Positions 1 to 7,868 of a DNA stretch of 15,539 nt are shown here, piece by piece. Position 1 is the first letter of the stretch; every line of letters starts with the position of its first letter. The stretch is taken from contig CAZTKP010000054.1 of assembly GCA_964614215.1 (NCBI GenBank), positions 1-15,539 on the forward strand. The letters are read 5' to 3'. The DNA comes from CAZTKP01 sp964614215 (GTDB lineage: Bacteria; UBP6; UBA1177). The notes beneath the pieces are model-generated. The model was not told where the DNA came from, made no database searches, and worked only from the letters and a program-made list of their open reading frames with translations. A program made the position numbers and the translations under genes.

Positions 1-2724
1 AAGGTCTGATGGGTGATACAGATAAACAGGTCCACCATCAAGAGTATATGATCCGTCGTCTGTAGCAGTGAGACTGTTCACACTTGTAAAATCGATGCTT
101 CCAAGAAACCCGATAGCTTTAAGACATGTGTTTCCACTACCGTTAACATCCAGCACATCAAGTTCCAATCCACTATGAAGATCAACAGCATAAGATCCTG
201 TTTGAATAGTGTCATTGAAATAGAAAGTAATGGTCTGATCAAGCCATGCAAAATCCTCCTGACCTGATCCATACTCAAAAACATCCTGATAGTGTATTAT
301 CAGATCATAATCGGCAGCATGAAACGCACGATTTGCACCGTTTGAAGCCCATCCACTGGTTTCAGGGTCAGATGGAATAGGACCACCGTCAACTGTTCCA
401 ACAAAGAAGTTTTCAAGTACAACATCATCAATATGGTCTTGGAGATATGTCTGGTTCGCCCTTTCATCCCAATCTAGAGTTCCTGGAATAGTTCCGCTCA
501 CAGAAGTAATAGTTCCATATGGAGTTCCAGTCGGTTCGCAGTTAATAAGGTCAATTCTGCATTCTGAGGTACATTTAATGAGGCCGTCTCCGCCTATACC
601 TGATGCAGGTGTCCAGAAAGCATTACAAGCTAATTCAACTGTTCCATTGTTAACCTGAGCCCATCCAGGATCAGTCGGGTCACACCATTCAACCATATCG
701 TGGTAGACGTTGTCACCACAGTTGATATCTATACATGCACCGTCTTCACACGCCTGAGGATTTTCCTCGTCTGCATACAGACAGTCAGTTTCCTCGACCC
801 AGTCATAGCTTGCGTTACATTTGAAAACTATATAATCGTCATAATTGCCGTCTTCTGTTGTTCTTGTTCCGCACTGAAGGTCATTAGGAGTACAGACACA
901 CTGAGCTTCAGTATCCTTAACTTTGCAAAGTTCTCCATGATCGGAACAAACATCCGAAGTCTGCCATGCACCTTCTGAATCACACTGGAGAAGAGTATTT
1001 GTTCCTGAAGCGCATTTTTTATCATCAGGAGTACACAGAGGAGTTGCACACTGAGGAGTTCCTGTGATCTCACGGCACTCTTTTGATGTGTCTGAACAAT
1101 CCTGTTCTTCATTCCAGACTCCTGCAGTACATTTTTCAAGCACAACACCTGTACATCTGAGATCATCGTTCTCACAGACGCATGTAGGAATTTCACCTAC
1201 CACCATACATGTCGGTGTCACACCATCGCAGGTGGATGAGTTTTCCCACTGTCCGTTAACGTTACATACCTCTATATCACTTTCATTACATCTTTTTTCA
1301 CCGGGATTACATACAGGAGCAGCCTTACATTCAACAGTAATGCCGTTATCGACACAGATCCTTCCGGTATCGTTACAGTCAACCTGAGTTCCCCATATAC
1401 CTTCACCGCTACAGAGCATGAGTTTGGTTTCGTCACATTTCATTTCTGTTGCTGTACACATACATTTTGCTTCCGCACCGCTTTCATCACAGAATTCTTC
1501 AGTATTTAAACAGTTTACAGGAGTATCCCATTCCTCAGAAGCGGAACAGGTCATAAGAGTGTCGCCAAAACACTTCTTTTCACCTTCGCTGCACTCAGGA
1601 GGGTCGACACATTCTACAGTTGTTCCGTCATCGTTACACATCTGGACTCCGGTACAGTCAACTGAATCCCATGTTCCGCTCGCGTTACATGTGAGTACGG
1701 CTTTTCCGTCACATTTCTTATCATTTTCAGTACACGGAGCAGTCTGACATGATGCACTTTCGCTTTCGAAAACGCAGATCTTGTCATTGTTCTCACAGTT
1801 CGAAAGTGATTCCCACTGACCGTCAACATTACAAAGTTCAACAGTATTTCCGTTACAGTGGGTCTGACCGCCTGTACAAACCGGAGGAACAATACATTCA
1901 ACAGTTGTTCCGTTATCTCTGCATATCTTTGAATCATCAGTATCGCAGTCAACTTCAACTACCCAGACTTCAGAGCTGTTACATTTCTGAACTTCGGTTC
2001 CCACACATTTTTTATCATCGGGAGTACACGGAGGAACCTCACATGCTGCAGCGTCACTTTCAAAGACACAGATCTTGTCGCTGGTTGCGCAGTTCTCATC
2101 GTTTTCCCACTGTCCGTCAGCGTTACATTTAAGAACAACGTCGCCGGAGCATTTTGTTTCATCGGGGTCGCATACTGCTACGATAATATCTTCACAGGTT
2201 ACAGTTCCTTCGTCATTCTGACAGATCTTGCTGTCATCAGCACAGTCCTGATCTTCGGCCCATTCACCTTCAGCGTTACATTTTAAGATCTTTGTGCCTG
2301 AACATTTAAGATCATCGGGAGTACATTTTTCCTCTTCCTCAACGCACTGAGGAGTGTTGTCAACAACTTCACAGATCTTATCTTCGTCTGCGCAGTCTTT
2401 TACCGTCGTCCAGAATCCGTCCTTACACCAGGTAAGTACAGTTCCTTCACATTTCATTTCATCCTTTGTACATTCAGGCTGAGTTTCGTCGTTTGTCTCA
2501 TCACTAACTTCATCAGTAACTTCGTCACTGACTTCATCCTGAGTTTCATCGTTAACGATGTCATCGGTCTGGTTTTCATCAACCGCCTCATCTCCAGTCT
2601 CAGCTGTGTCAGTATCCGTAACTCCGGTACCGTCATCAACATCGACTTCAGGATCAGTATTTTTGTCACATGAAAGTACAAAAAGTGACAGCAGAAATAC
2701 TGACAAAAGTAACAATTTTTTCAT
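1..2724 (-). CDS. Giant cysteine-repeat surface lipoprotein, C-terminus beyond left edge
   Basis: The frame starts at ATG 2724-2722 and stays open to base 1, giving 908 visible codons with no stop, so the gene is partial at its C-terminus. GGAGG at 2736-2732 lies 7 bases before the ATG. Residues 1-18 are a hydrophobic signal peptide ending in VLSC, so Cys19 is a probable lipidation site; the next residue is Asp20. Residues 20-84 form an Asp/Glu/Thr-rich stalk with DEVSDEVTDEVSDE-like repeats. Residues 85-664 hold twelve tandem modules of 45-55 residues with about six cysteines each. Residues 665-908 are a non-repetitive, probably beta-rich region that I do not recognise. The protein is inferred to sit on the cell envelope as a disulfide-stabilised adhesin or scaffold; no catalytic motif is visible. 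It is transcribed divergently from the protease gene at 2885, which carries copies of the same module. Existence of the gene is certain; function is unknown. Confidence 0.93.
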   Translation of the reverse strand, partial: MKKLLLLSVFLLSLFVLSCDKNTDPEVDVDDGTGVTDTDTAETGDEAVDENQTDDIVNDETQDEVSDEVTDEVSDETNDETQPECTKDEMKCEGTVLTWCKDGFWTTVKDCADEDKICEVVDNTPQCVEEEEKCTPDDLKCSGTKILKCNAEGEWAEDQDCADDSKICQNDEGTVTCEDIIVAVCDPDETKCSGDVVLKCNADGQWENDENCATSDKICVFESDAAACEVPPCTPDDKKCVGTEVQKCNSSEVWVVEVDCDTDDSKICRDNGTTVECIVPPVCTGGQTHCNGNTVELCNVDGQWESLSNCENNDKICVFESESASCQTAPCTENDKKCDGKAVLTCNASGTWDSVDCTGVQMCNDDGTTVECVDPPECSEGEKKCFGDTLMTCSASEEWDTPVNCLNTEEFCDESGAEAKCMCTATEMKCDETKLMLCSGEGIWGTQVDCNDTGRICVDNGITVECKAAPVCNPGEKRCNESDIEVCNVNGQWENSSTCDGVTPTCMVVGEIPTCVCENDDLRCTGVVLEKCTAGVWNEEQDCSDTSKECREITGTPQCATPLCTPDDKKCASGTNTLLQCDSEGAWQTSDVCSDHGELCKVKDTEAQCVCTPNDLQCGTRTTEDGNYDDYIVFKCNASYDWVEETDCLYADEENPQACEDGACIDINCGDNVYHDMVEWCDPTDPGWAQVNNGTVELACNAFWTPASGIGGDGLIKCTSECRIDLINCEPTGTPYGTITSVSGTIPGTLDWDERANQTYLQDHIDDVVLENFFVGTVDGGPIPSDPETSGWASNGANRAFHAADYDLIIHYQDVFEYGSGQEDFAWLDQTITFYFNDTIQTGSYAVDLHSGLELDVLDVNGSGNTCLKAIGFLGSIDFTSVNSLTATDDGSYTLDGGPVYLYHPSDL
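733..2472 (-). repeat. Twelve tandem six-cysteine modules in the lipoprotein
   Basis: Modules begin at Cys85, 134, 185, 233, 283, 331, 378, 423, 472, 517, 564 and 611. A typical unit reads C-T-P-D-D-x-K-C, then a hydrophobic stretch ending L-x-C-N, then G-x-W-x(5-7)-C, then k-I-C, then a final Cys. The first unit has spacing C-x6-C-x7-C-x10-C-x6-C-x8-C. The last unit has an insertion of about 10 residues between its second and third cysteines. The units have diverged at the DNA level, so this is an old protein repeat and not a recent tandem duplication or CRISPR array. Confidence 0.88.
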
Positions 2725-2769
2725 TTAATAACCTCCGAAAAATAATTACGCCAATTATGACTGGAATGA

Positions 2770-2797
2770 ATTATACATAAAAAATAAAGTCAATCAA
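2770..2797 (-). promoter_or_regulatory. Probable sigma70-type promoter of the lipoprotein gene
   Basis: Read on the minus strand, TTGATT (2797-2792) and a perfect TATAAT (2775-2770) are separated by 16 bases. The start codon at 2724 is about 45 bases downstream of the -10 box, leaving a short leader that contains the GGAGG site. The surrounding region is very AT-rich, which lowers specificity, but the full -10 match and position support the call. Confidence 0.6.
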
Positions 2798-2822
2798 CAT
2801 ATAGTATTAAATAATATAAATG

Positions 2823-2851
2823 TTGCATAAACAGCACTATATGGGTAAATT
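2823..2851 (+). promoter_or_regulatory. Weak candidate promoter of the protease gene
   Basis: TTGCAT (2823-2828) and TAAATT (2846-2851) are separated by 17 bases, and the -10 box lies 33 bases before the ATG at 2885. Neither hexamer is close to consensus, so this is tentative. The same two hexamers with the same 17-base spacing recur upstream of the minus-strand gene starting at 10477. The opposing promoter for the lipoprotein gene lies back to back, with 25 bases between the -35 boxes. Confidence 0.3.
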
Positions 2852-2884
2852 ATCGACAGAAGTTTTTTTATCAGGAGATGAGAG

Positions 2885-5800
2885 ATGTCAAGATCAGTAA
2901 TTCTTTTTTCAGTCCTTTTATTTACTTTCTGCCTTTTAAGTGAACCTTCTTATTATGATTACAATGGAAAGAAGGTGACATTGACGCAGGATTACAGTTT
3001 TGCGGCTATTAATGCAGTTGTTTCTCTTGATGAAAAGGTTCTTCCGGGGAAAAGAACAGTCGGATCGCTCAATACTTTTAAAGGCAGTCTTTCGATAAAC
3101 AGGATCCCGGGTCTGAAAAGTAAGAAGGACTGGAAATTTCTCTCTTTAAAACTGAAAAACCTCGGTGCTTCTGTATGGCCGGTCGTAACCGATAGAGCTG
3201 GAAATGAACTGATCCTTGATGGAACTGTGGGCATCCGTTTCAGAGAGGGTATGTCGGAAAAACGCAAAAGTGATATTTTGAGTTCGATGAATCTTGAGGT
3301 AGTCGAGATAGATGTGGAAGATCCTGATTTTATTATGGTTTCAGCTCCATCGGGAGCTGATCCTTTTGATGTTTCAAGAGCACTTTTTGAAAAAGGTTAT
3401 GTCAGGTGGGCTCAGCCTAACTGGTTTTCGGAGTATGTTACAAAGGCAACTCCTGACGACACCTATTTTCCAAATCAGTGGCATCTTGATCAGATCGATG
3501 CCGAAAGTGCCTGGGATTTTGAAACGGGAGACAGCAGCATAAAGATCGCTATAGTTGACAGCGGAGTGGATACCGATCATCCGGACCTTAACGTGACTAC
3601 AGGTTACGATTATCTTGACGGGGATTCAAATCCTAATCCGGATATAGCGAACGATGACCATTACGGTGTTCCTCACGGGACCTCGGTTGCCGGAATTGCC
3701 GCTGCAAAGACAAATAACTCTCTTGGAGTGGCGGGAGTCTGTCAGAACTGTACAGTTATCCCGATAAGGCTTATAGGCGGTTATATTTCTTCTTTTGATA
3801 TCAGAAACGCCCTCATGTATGCTGTCGATCAGGGTGCATGGGTTGTAAATAACAGCTGGGGACCGCAGAATTCAAGTTGTCAGAACATTTCTGCAAACAG
3901 TTTTCAGGCTTCCGCCGTTGAGTACGGAAAGACCAGTGGAAGAGGCGGAAAAGGGACCATCATGGTCTGGGCTGCGGGAAATGACAGCTGCAACACCAGT
4001 ACGGACGGTGATCTTAAGAACAACGATATCGTTGTTGTCTCTGCTCTGACTTCTTACGGGAGTTTTGCAAGCTATTCCAACTACGGTGACGAGGTCGATG
4101 TCAGTGCGGGAGCAGCGAGCTATACAACTGATATTGCAGGAGGTTACGGATACAACTACCTTTCGGGCAGCTCAGACGGAGACAGCCTTTCCAATCTTGA
4201 TTACACCTCTGTTTTCAGCGGAACTTCCGCGGCAGCTCCGGTTGTTGCAGGTGCTATTGCGCTTATGCTTGCCTCTAATCCGGATCTGACCTTTTCCGGT
4301 GCTCTCAACTGTCTTAAATCGACTGCCAGAAAATCTACAAAATACTGTTCAAGAGGTGGCTGGGAACTGCAGAACGACATCTATCTGGAGTCGGGTTCCA
4401 AAGAACACAGTCCCTGTTTCGGTTTCGGAACAGTGGATGTGAATCTGATGGTTCAGGGTGCTATTAACGAAACCTGCGGGTCATGTATACAGACAGCCGA
4501 TGTCGATCTTTGCTACGGCGACGGTATCGGTATGGATGATGACTGTGAAGGCGGAATTGACGACAACTGTTCCGAAGGTGGTGAAGGAAAGGCAGGAGAT
4601 GCGTGTGATCAGGATTCTCTTTGCGCAAATACGGGAAATGACTTTTTCTGTAAGACCGCGTGGCAGGACGGTTATTGCTCAGGAAACTGTAGCAGTGACG
4701 GTGACTGCTACGGCTCGGGTGTTTCAAAATGTGTTGAAAGTGAATGCAGAGCTACCTGTGTAAGCAGTGCAGGACTTAGAGACGGATATAAATGCGAAGA
4801 CGGAATAGTCATTCCCGGAATTCCTGACCCGGAACCTTACTGCGGAGACGGAGTTGTGGAAGGAGAAGAGGAATGTGATGACGGAAATAAAGAATCAGGC
4901 GACGGATGCAGTTTCGCCTGTACAAGAGAGCCTGAGTGTACTCCTGATGAGATGGAATGCAGATACACGGCTCTTTTCTGGTGTAATGGGGGTTTTTGGG
5001 AAATAGTCAGAGACTGTGCTGATGACGGTAATATCTGTGAAACAAATGCATTTACTTCATACTGTGAAACACCCGGAGTTTGCGGGAACAGCTCAACTGA
5101 AACAGGAGAGGAGTGTGACGACGGAAACACTGTTACTGAAAAATGTGACTACGGTGAAACTGAATGTGAAGTCTGTGCATCGAACTGCACCATTCAGCCC
5201 GGAGTTACGGAATTCTGCGGTGACAACATAAAGAACGGAAGTGAGGAGTGTGACGACGGAAACACCTCTGACGGTGACGGCTGTGACAGCAACTGTAAAA
5301 CGGAAGTGGTGTTTGAGTGTACTCCTGATGAGATGGAGTGCAGAGATACCGATATCTACTGGTGTGACAGCGGTTCCTGGTCTTTTGTCAAGGACTGTGA
5401 TCTTCTGGGTCAGATCTGCGAGCAGAACGGTATCTATGCTGTATGTAAAACCGAGGAGGTTCCTGATGAAGGTCCGGACGACATGGTTCCCGATGATACT
5501 CCTGATGATGCAGTTCATGATGAAGTTGTTCAGGATGATTCTGTTCCCGATGAAACTGCTGACGAGACTGTTCCCGATGAATCTGTTGACAGTGAAGTGC
5601 CGGACGAGGCAAATGATGAGGAAATACAGACAGATAGCTTTATTCCCGATGAGGATGGCGAGGTCGTGGATGAAGATGTGATCCCCGGTTGTGGAAACGG
5701 AGTTCTTGAAGCTGGTGAGGAGTGTGATGACGGCAACAACCTGCCTGGTGATGGTTGTGATCCGACCTGTAAAGAGGAAGTGCCTCCGGAATGCGGAAAC

Positions 5801-6058
5801 GGTGTTCTTGAATATGGTGAAGAGTGTGATGACGGGAACAATCTTCCCGGTGACGGATGTGATCCTCTGTGTAAGGAAGAAGAGATAGAAACTCCTGATG
5901 AAACTGTCGATGATCCTCAGATAAATGATGAAAGCGAAGTCGCTGATGATTCTCAGACTTCTGATAAAACGGCTGAAACACAGGATGATAATGAAAATGA
6001 AGGTGAAGAAGATCCTGTGGTCAAAAAGAGTGCCGGATGCTCAATGACGGTTCTGTAA
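2885..6058 (+). CDS. Secreted subtilisin-like (S8) serine protease with cysteine-rich C-terminal repeats
   Basis: 1057 residues. AGGAG at 2873-2877 lies 7 bases before the ATG. Residues 1-20 form a signal peptide. Residues about 110-185 resemble a subtilase propeptide ending near the sequence WAQPNW. The S8 catalytic domain spans about 195-490, with Asp225 (IVDSGVD), His264 (HGTSVAG), oxyanion Asn366 (AAGND) and Ser448 (SGTSAAAP), so it should be active. A cysteine-rich segment follows, with a degenerate MopE-like motif (DDDCEGGIDDNC). Then come five myxococcal-type ECDDGN disulfide repeats starting at Cys653, 733, 778, 936 and 970, two six-cysteine modules at Cys685 and Cys812, and two Asp/Glu-rich linkers. 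The chain ends in KKSAGCSMTVL, with Cys1052 six residues from the end. It is inferred to be exported and held on or released from the cell surface; its substrate is unknown. The divergent lipoprotein gene shares its six-cysteine module. Confidence 0.95.
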   Translation: MSRSVILFSVLLFTFCLLSEPSYYDYNGKKVTLTQDYSFAAINAVVSLDEKVLPGKRTVGSLNTFKGSLSINRIPGLKSKKDWKFLSLKLKNLGASVWPVVTDRAGNELILDGTVGIRFREGMSEKRKSDILSSMNLEVVEIDVEDPDFIMVSAPSGADPFDVSRALFEKGYVRWAQPNWFSEYVTKATPDDTYFPNQWHLDQIDAESAWDFETGDSSIKIAIVDSGVDTDHPDLNVTTGYDYLDGDSNPNPDIANDDHYGVPHGTSVAGIAAAKTNNSLGVAGVCQNCTVIPIRLIGGYISSFDIRNALMYAVDQGAWVVNNSWGPQNSSCQNISANSFQASAVEYGKTSGRGGKGTIMVWAAGNDSCNTSTDGDLKNNDIVVVSALTSYGSFASYSNYGDEVDVSAGAASYTTDIAGGYGYNYLSGSSDGDSLSNLDYTSVFSGTSAAAPVVAGAIALMLASNPDLTFSGALNCLKSTARKSTKYCSRGGWELQNDIYLESGSKEHSPCFGFGTVDVNLMVQGAINETCGSCIQTADVDLCYGDGIGMDDDCEGGIDDNCSEGGEGKAGDACDQDSLCANTGNDFFCKTAWQDGYCSGNCSSDGDCYGSGVSKCVESECRATCVSSAGLRDGYKCEDGIVIPGIPDPEPYCGDGVVEGEEECDDGNKESGDGCSFACTREPECTPDEMECRYTALFWCNGGFWEIVRDCADDGNICETNAFTSYCETPGVCGNSSTETGEECDDGNTVTEKCDYGETECEVCASNCTIQPGVTEFCGDNIKNGSEECDDGNTSDGDGCDSNCKTEVVFECTPDEMECRDTDIYWCDSGSWSFVKDCDLLGQICEQNGIYAVCKTEEVPDEGPDDMVPDDTPDDAVHDEVVQDDSVPDETADETVPDESVDSEVPDEANDEEIQTDSFIPDEDGEVVDEDVIPGCGNGVLEAGEECDDGNNLPGDGCDPTCKEEVPPECGNGVLEYGEECDDGNNLPGDGCDPLCKEEEIETPDETVDDPQINDESEVADDSQTSDKTAETQDDNENEGEEDPVVKKSAGCSMTVL
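4841..5881 (+). repeat. Disulfide-repeat and acidic-linker region of the protease
   Basis: The region contains five copies of a roughly 30-45 residue unit of the form C-G-x(6-8)-E-E-C-D-D-G-N-x(5)-D-G-C-x(3)-C. This matches the myxococcal cysteine-rich repeat family (the TIGR02232-type pattern, from memory). Interleaved are two six-cysteine modules (from 4937 and 5318) that share an identical 23-base opening. The acidic, proline-punctuated linker at about 5461-5686 is built from variants of V-P-D-E/D. The last two disulfide repeats, from 5690 and 5792, agree at 28 of 30 residues. Confidence 0.85.
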
Positions 6059-6109
6059 AAATAATCTTGATAACTTCAGCTTTTTAAATTATATAAAAAC
6101 CGGATTGAC

Positions 6110-6116
6110 GGAGGTG
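6110..6116 (+). promoter_or_regulatory. Ribosome binding site that fixes a TTG start
   Basis: The string GGAGGTG, complementary to the 16S 3' end, ends its GGAGG core at 6114. That is 9 bases before TTG at 6124 but 27 bases before the first in-frame ATG at 6142. The spacing supports initiation at TTG for the ExbB-like gene. Confidence 0.7.
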
Positions 6117-6123
6117 TAATAAG

Positions 6124-6723
6124 TTGGATTTTTTTGAAATAATGGATAAAGGCGGGATTCTGATGTATCCCATACTTTCCTGCTCTGTGATAAGTCTTCT
6201 TATCCTCATGGAGAGGCTGGTATCTCTTAGAAAAAGCAGGATCATTTCAGGCTATGAACTTGTTCTCCATTTATCTCAGCAGGGTGACTGGACCGAGCTT
6301 TCAAAAGAGGTCAAGAAAAGGGATGACTATCTTTCCGTAATTCTTGATCTTGTTCTGCAGGACGATACAAAGGAAGACCCTGTTAAAGTTACAGAAATGT
6401 ATGCAAAGAAGGTCAGCAGTAATATCTACAGATGGATCTCCATTCCGGGTGTGATGGCGACGATCAGTCCTCTTCTCGGGCTTCTGGGAACGACTCTCGG
6501 TATGATAAAGATCTTTAACAGATTTACCGAGGCAGGCGGAAATCCGATGATACTTGCCGGCGGTATCTGGGAGGCGCTTATCACGACCGCTGCAGGTCTG
6601 ACTGTGGCTATTCCCAGTCTCATTATCTACAGGTATCTGAGCTACAGGGCTGACCATGCGGTGGAAGATATTGAATTTGCACTTGAGAAGGTGCTCATGT
6701 ATAGAACAAAAACAGATAGTTAG
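6124..6723 (+). CDS. ExbB/TolQ/MotA-family proton-channel subunit
   Basis: 199 residues, the usual size for ExbB-like proteins, with a TTG start chosen by ribosome-site spacing. Three membrane segments are visible. One is near residues 12-30. A second is around 103-128, with the family signature region ISPLLGLLGTTLGM. A third is around 145-168, with a small-residue-rich ITTAAGLTVAIPSL stretch. Most of the chain between helices 1 and 2 should be cytoplasmic. The family couples proton flow to envelope work through ExbD/TolR or MotB partners and, in Ton systems, TonB. No such partner is encoded in this window, so the subfamily cannot be assigned. The gene follows the secreted protease by 65 bases and precedes the dehydrogenase gene by 27 bases, so co-transcription with the latter is likely. 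Family call is firm; the role is inferred. Confidence 0.88.
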   Translation: MDFFEIMDKGGILMYPILSCSVISLLILMERLVSLRKSRIISGYELVLHLSQQGDWTELSKEVKKRDDYLSVILDLVLQDDTKEDPVKVTEMYAKKVSSNIYRWISIPGVMATISPLLGLLGTTLGMIKIFNRFTEAGGNPMILAGGIWEALITTAAGLTVAIPSLIIYRYLSYRADHAVEDIEFALEKVLMYRTKTDS

Positions 6724-6750
6724 CTACATTATTAACAAAGGAGAGTAAAG

Positions 6751-7701
6751 ATGAAAAAGATCCTTATTATCGGAGCAGTTGGACAGATCGGATCCGAGCT
6801 CACACTCAAAATGCGCGAAAAGTACGGCAATGAGAATGTTGTTGCATCTACAAGAAAGACTGAGCCTTCGAAAAAGATCATGGAATCAGGTCCTTTCGAG
6901 TTCTTCGATGTAAAAGATAGAAAAAGACTGGAAGAGATCTGTGACAAGTATCAGATCGATCATATCGTTAACATGGCCGCTATCCTTTCAGCAGTCGGCG
7001 AACAGAATCCGATGCTTGCATGGGACATCAACATGAACGGTCTTATCAACGTTCTTGAAGTTGCAAGAGAAAGAAAGATGAAGCAGGTTCTTATGCCGAG
7101 TTCGATCGCTGTCTTCGGTCCTGAGACACCTCAGGTCAACACTCCTCAGGAAACAGTTCTCAAACCGACTACAATGTACGGTGTTACAAAGGTTGCCGGT
7201 GAGCTTCTGTGTGACTATTATGTAAGAAAGTACGGTCTTGACGTAAGAGGACTCAGATACCCCGGTATCATCAGCAACGAAACTCTTCCGGGCGGCGGAA
7301 CAACTGACTATGCAGTAGCTATCTACTACGATGCTATCAAATACAAGAAGTACGTATCTTTCGTTAAAGAAGACACAAAGCTTCCGATGATGTATATGCC
7401 TGACTGTCTCAAGGCTACTATCGACCTTTTCGAGGCTGATTTCAGCAAGCTTAAGCATCACTCTGACTTCAACGTCGGCGGAATGAGCTTCACAGTTGGC
7501 GAAATGGCTGAATCCATCAGAAAACATATTCCGGATTTCGAGATCGAATATCAGCCGGATTTCCGTCAGGCAATTGCCGACTCATGGCCGGATTCAGTTG
7601 ATGACAGTGCAGCTAGAGAAGAATGGGGATGGGACCCTGAGTTCGATCTTGACAAGATGACCGCTGATATGCTCGACGCACTTTCAAAGAAGCTTAAGTA
7701 A
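6751..7701 (+). CDS. NAD-dependent L-threonine 3-dehydrogenase, SDR (epimerase-like) type
   Basis: 316 residues, matching the short-chain/UDP-galactose-epimerase-like threonine dehydrogenases known from Thermoplasma, Cupriavidus and Flavobacterium. These oxidise L-threonine to 2-amino-3-ketobutyrate with NAD+ in the cytoplasm. The N-terminal Rossmann motif is GAVGQIG (8-14). Catalytic residues appear as Ser117/118 in PSSIAVFGPETP and Tyr143/Lys147 in MYGVTK. Further family hallmarks are LRYPGIIS (168-175), GTTDYAV and LPMMYMPDC. AGGAG at 6739-6743 sits 7 bases before the ATG. No 2-amino-3-ketobutyrate CoA ligase gene (kbl), the usual partner, is next to it, so the downstream step must be encoded elsewhere or occur spontaneously to aminoacetone. 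The enzyme assignment rests on remembered family sequences and is strong. Confidence 0.9.
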   Translation: MKKILIIGAVGQIGSELTLKMREKYGNENVVASTRKTEPSKKIMESGPFEFFDVKDRKRLEEICDKYQIDHIVNMAAILSAVGEQNPMLAWDINMNGLINVLEVARERKMKQVLMPSSIAVFGPETPQVNTPQETVLKPTTMYGVTKVAGELLCDYYVRKYGLDVRGLRYPGIISNETLPGGGTTDYAVAIYYDAIKYKKYVSFVKEDTKLPMMYMPDCLKATIDLFEADFSKLKHHSDFNVGGMSFTVGEMAESIRKHIPDFEIEYQPDFRQAIADSWPDSVDDSAAREEWGWDPEFDLDKMTADMLDALSKKLK

Positions 7702-7868
7702 GCTGATTCATTAAACCTTTTCTCATATTAAAATCATTTTTCTTAGTAGTACACTCTTTAGATAAAGTTTTGTAAGAAAAATTTTCATTGTAAAAAAGTT
7801 CTTTTATATTGCTGAAATCTATAGTACAATTTTCTATTTAACTCGTTCCTGTTAAAGATGAGGATGAC
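7702..7868 (+). other. AT-rich intergenic stretch with a possible -10 box
   Basis: No gene or GC-rich hairpin with a T-tract is visible. TACAAT at 7825-7830 could serve as a -10 box, 38 bases before the ATG at 7869, but no convincing -35 hexamer sits 16-18 bases upstream. A 6-base inverted repeat at the end of the dehydrogenase gene (AGCTTA/TAAGCT around its stop codon) has a loop too short to be a terminator. Confidence 0.3.

Noticed and set aside
700..2132. Several plus-strand open frames of 90-130 codons opposite the cysteine-module lipoprotein
   Set aside because: They lie antisense to a 908-codon frame with lipoprotein signal, promoter and ribosome site. They arise because repeated TGT/GAA/GAT codons have few stops on the other strand, and they lack ribosome sites and recognisable domains.
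733..2472. Regularly spaced repeats suggestive of a CRISPR array
   Set aside because: The units are about 150 bases, diverged at the DNA level, in frame, and conserved only as cysteine-spaced protein modules.
5093..5981. Minus-strand open frames opposite the protease repeat region
   Set aside because: They are mirror images of repetitive acidic and cysteine codons; the plus-strand frame is continuous and has clear domain structure.
7688..7705. Inverted repeat around the stop codon of the threonine dehydrogenase gene as a terminator
   Set aside because: Stem of six weak pairs with a two-base loop and no T-tract; it is more simply a coding palindrome.
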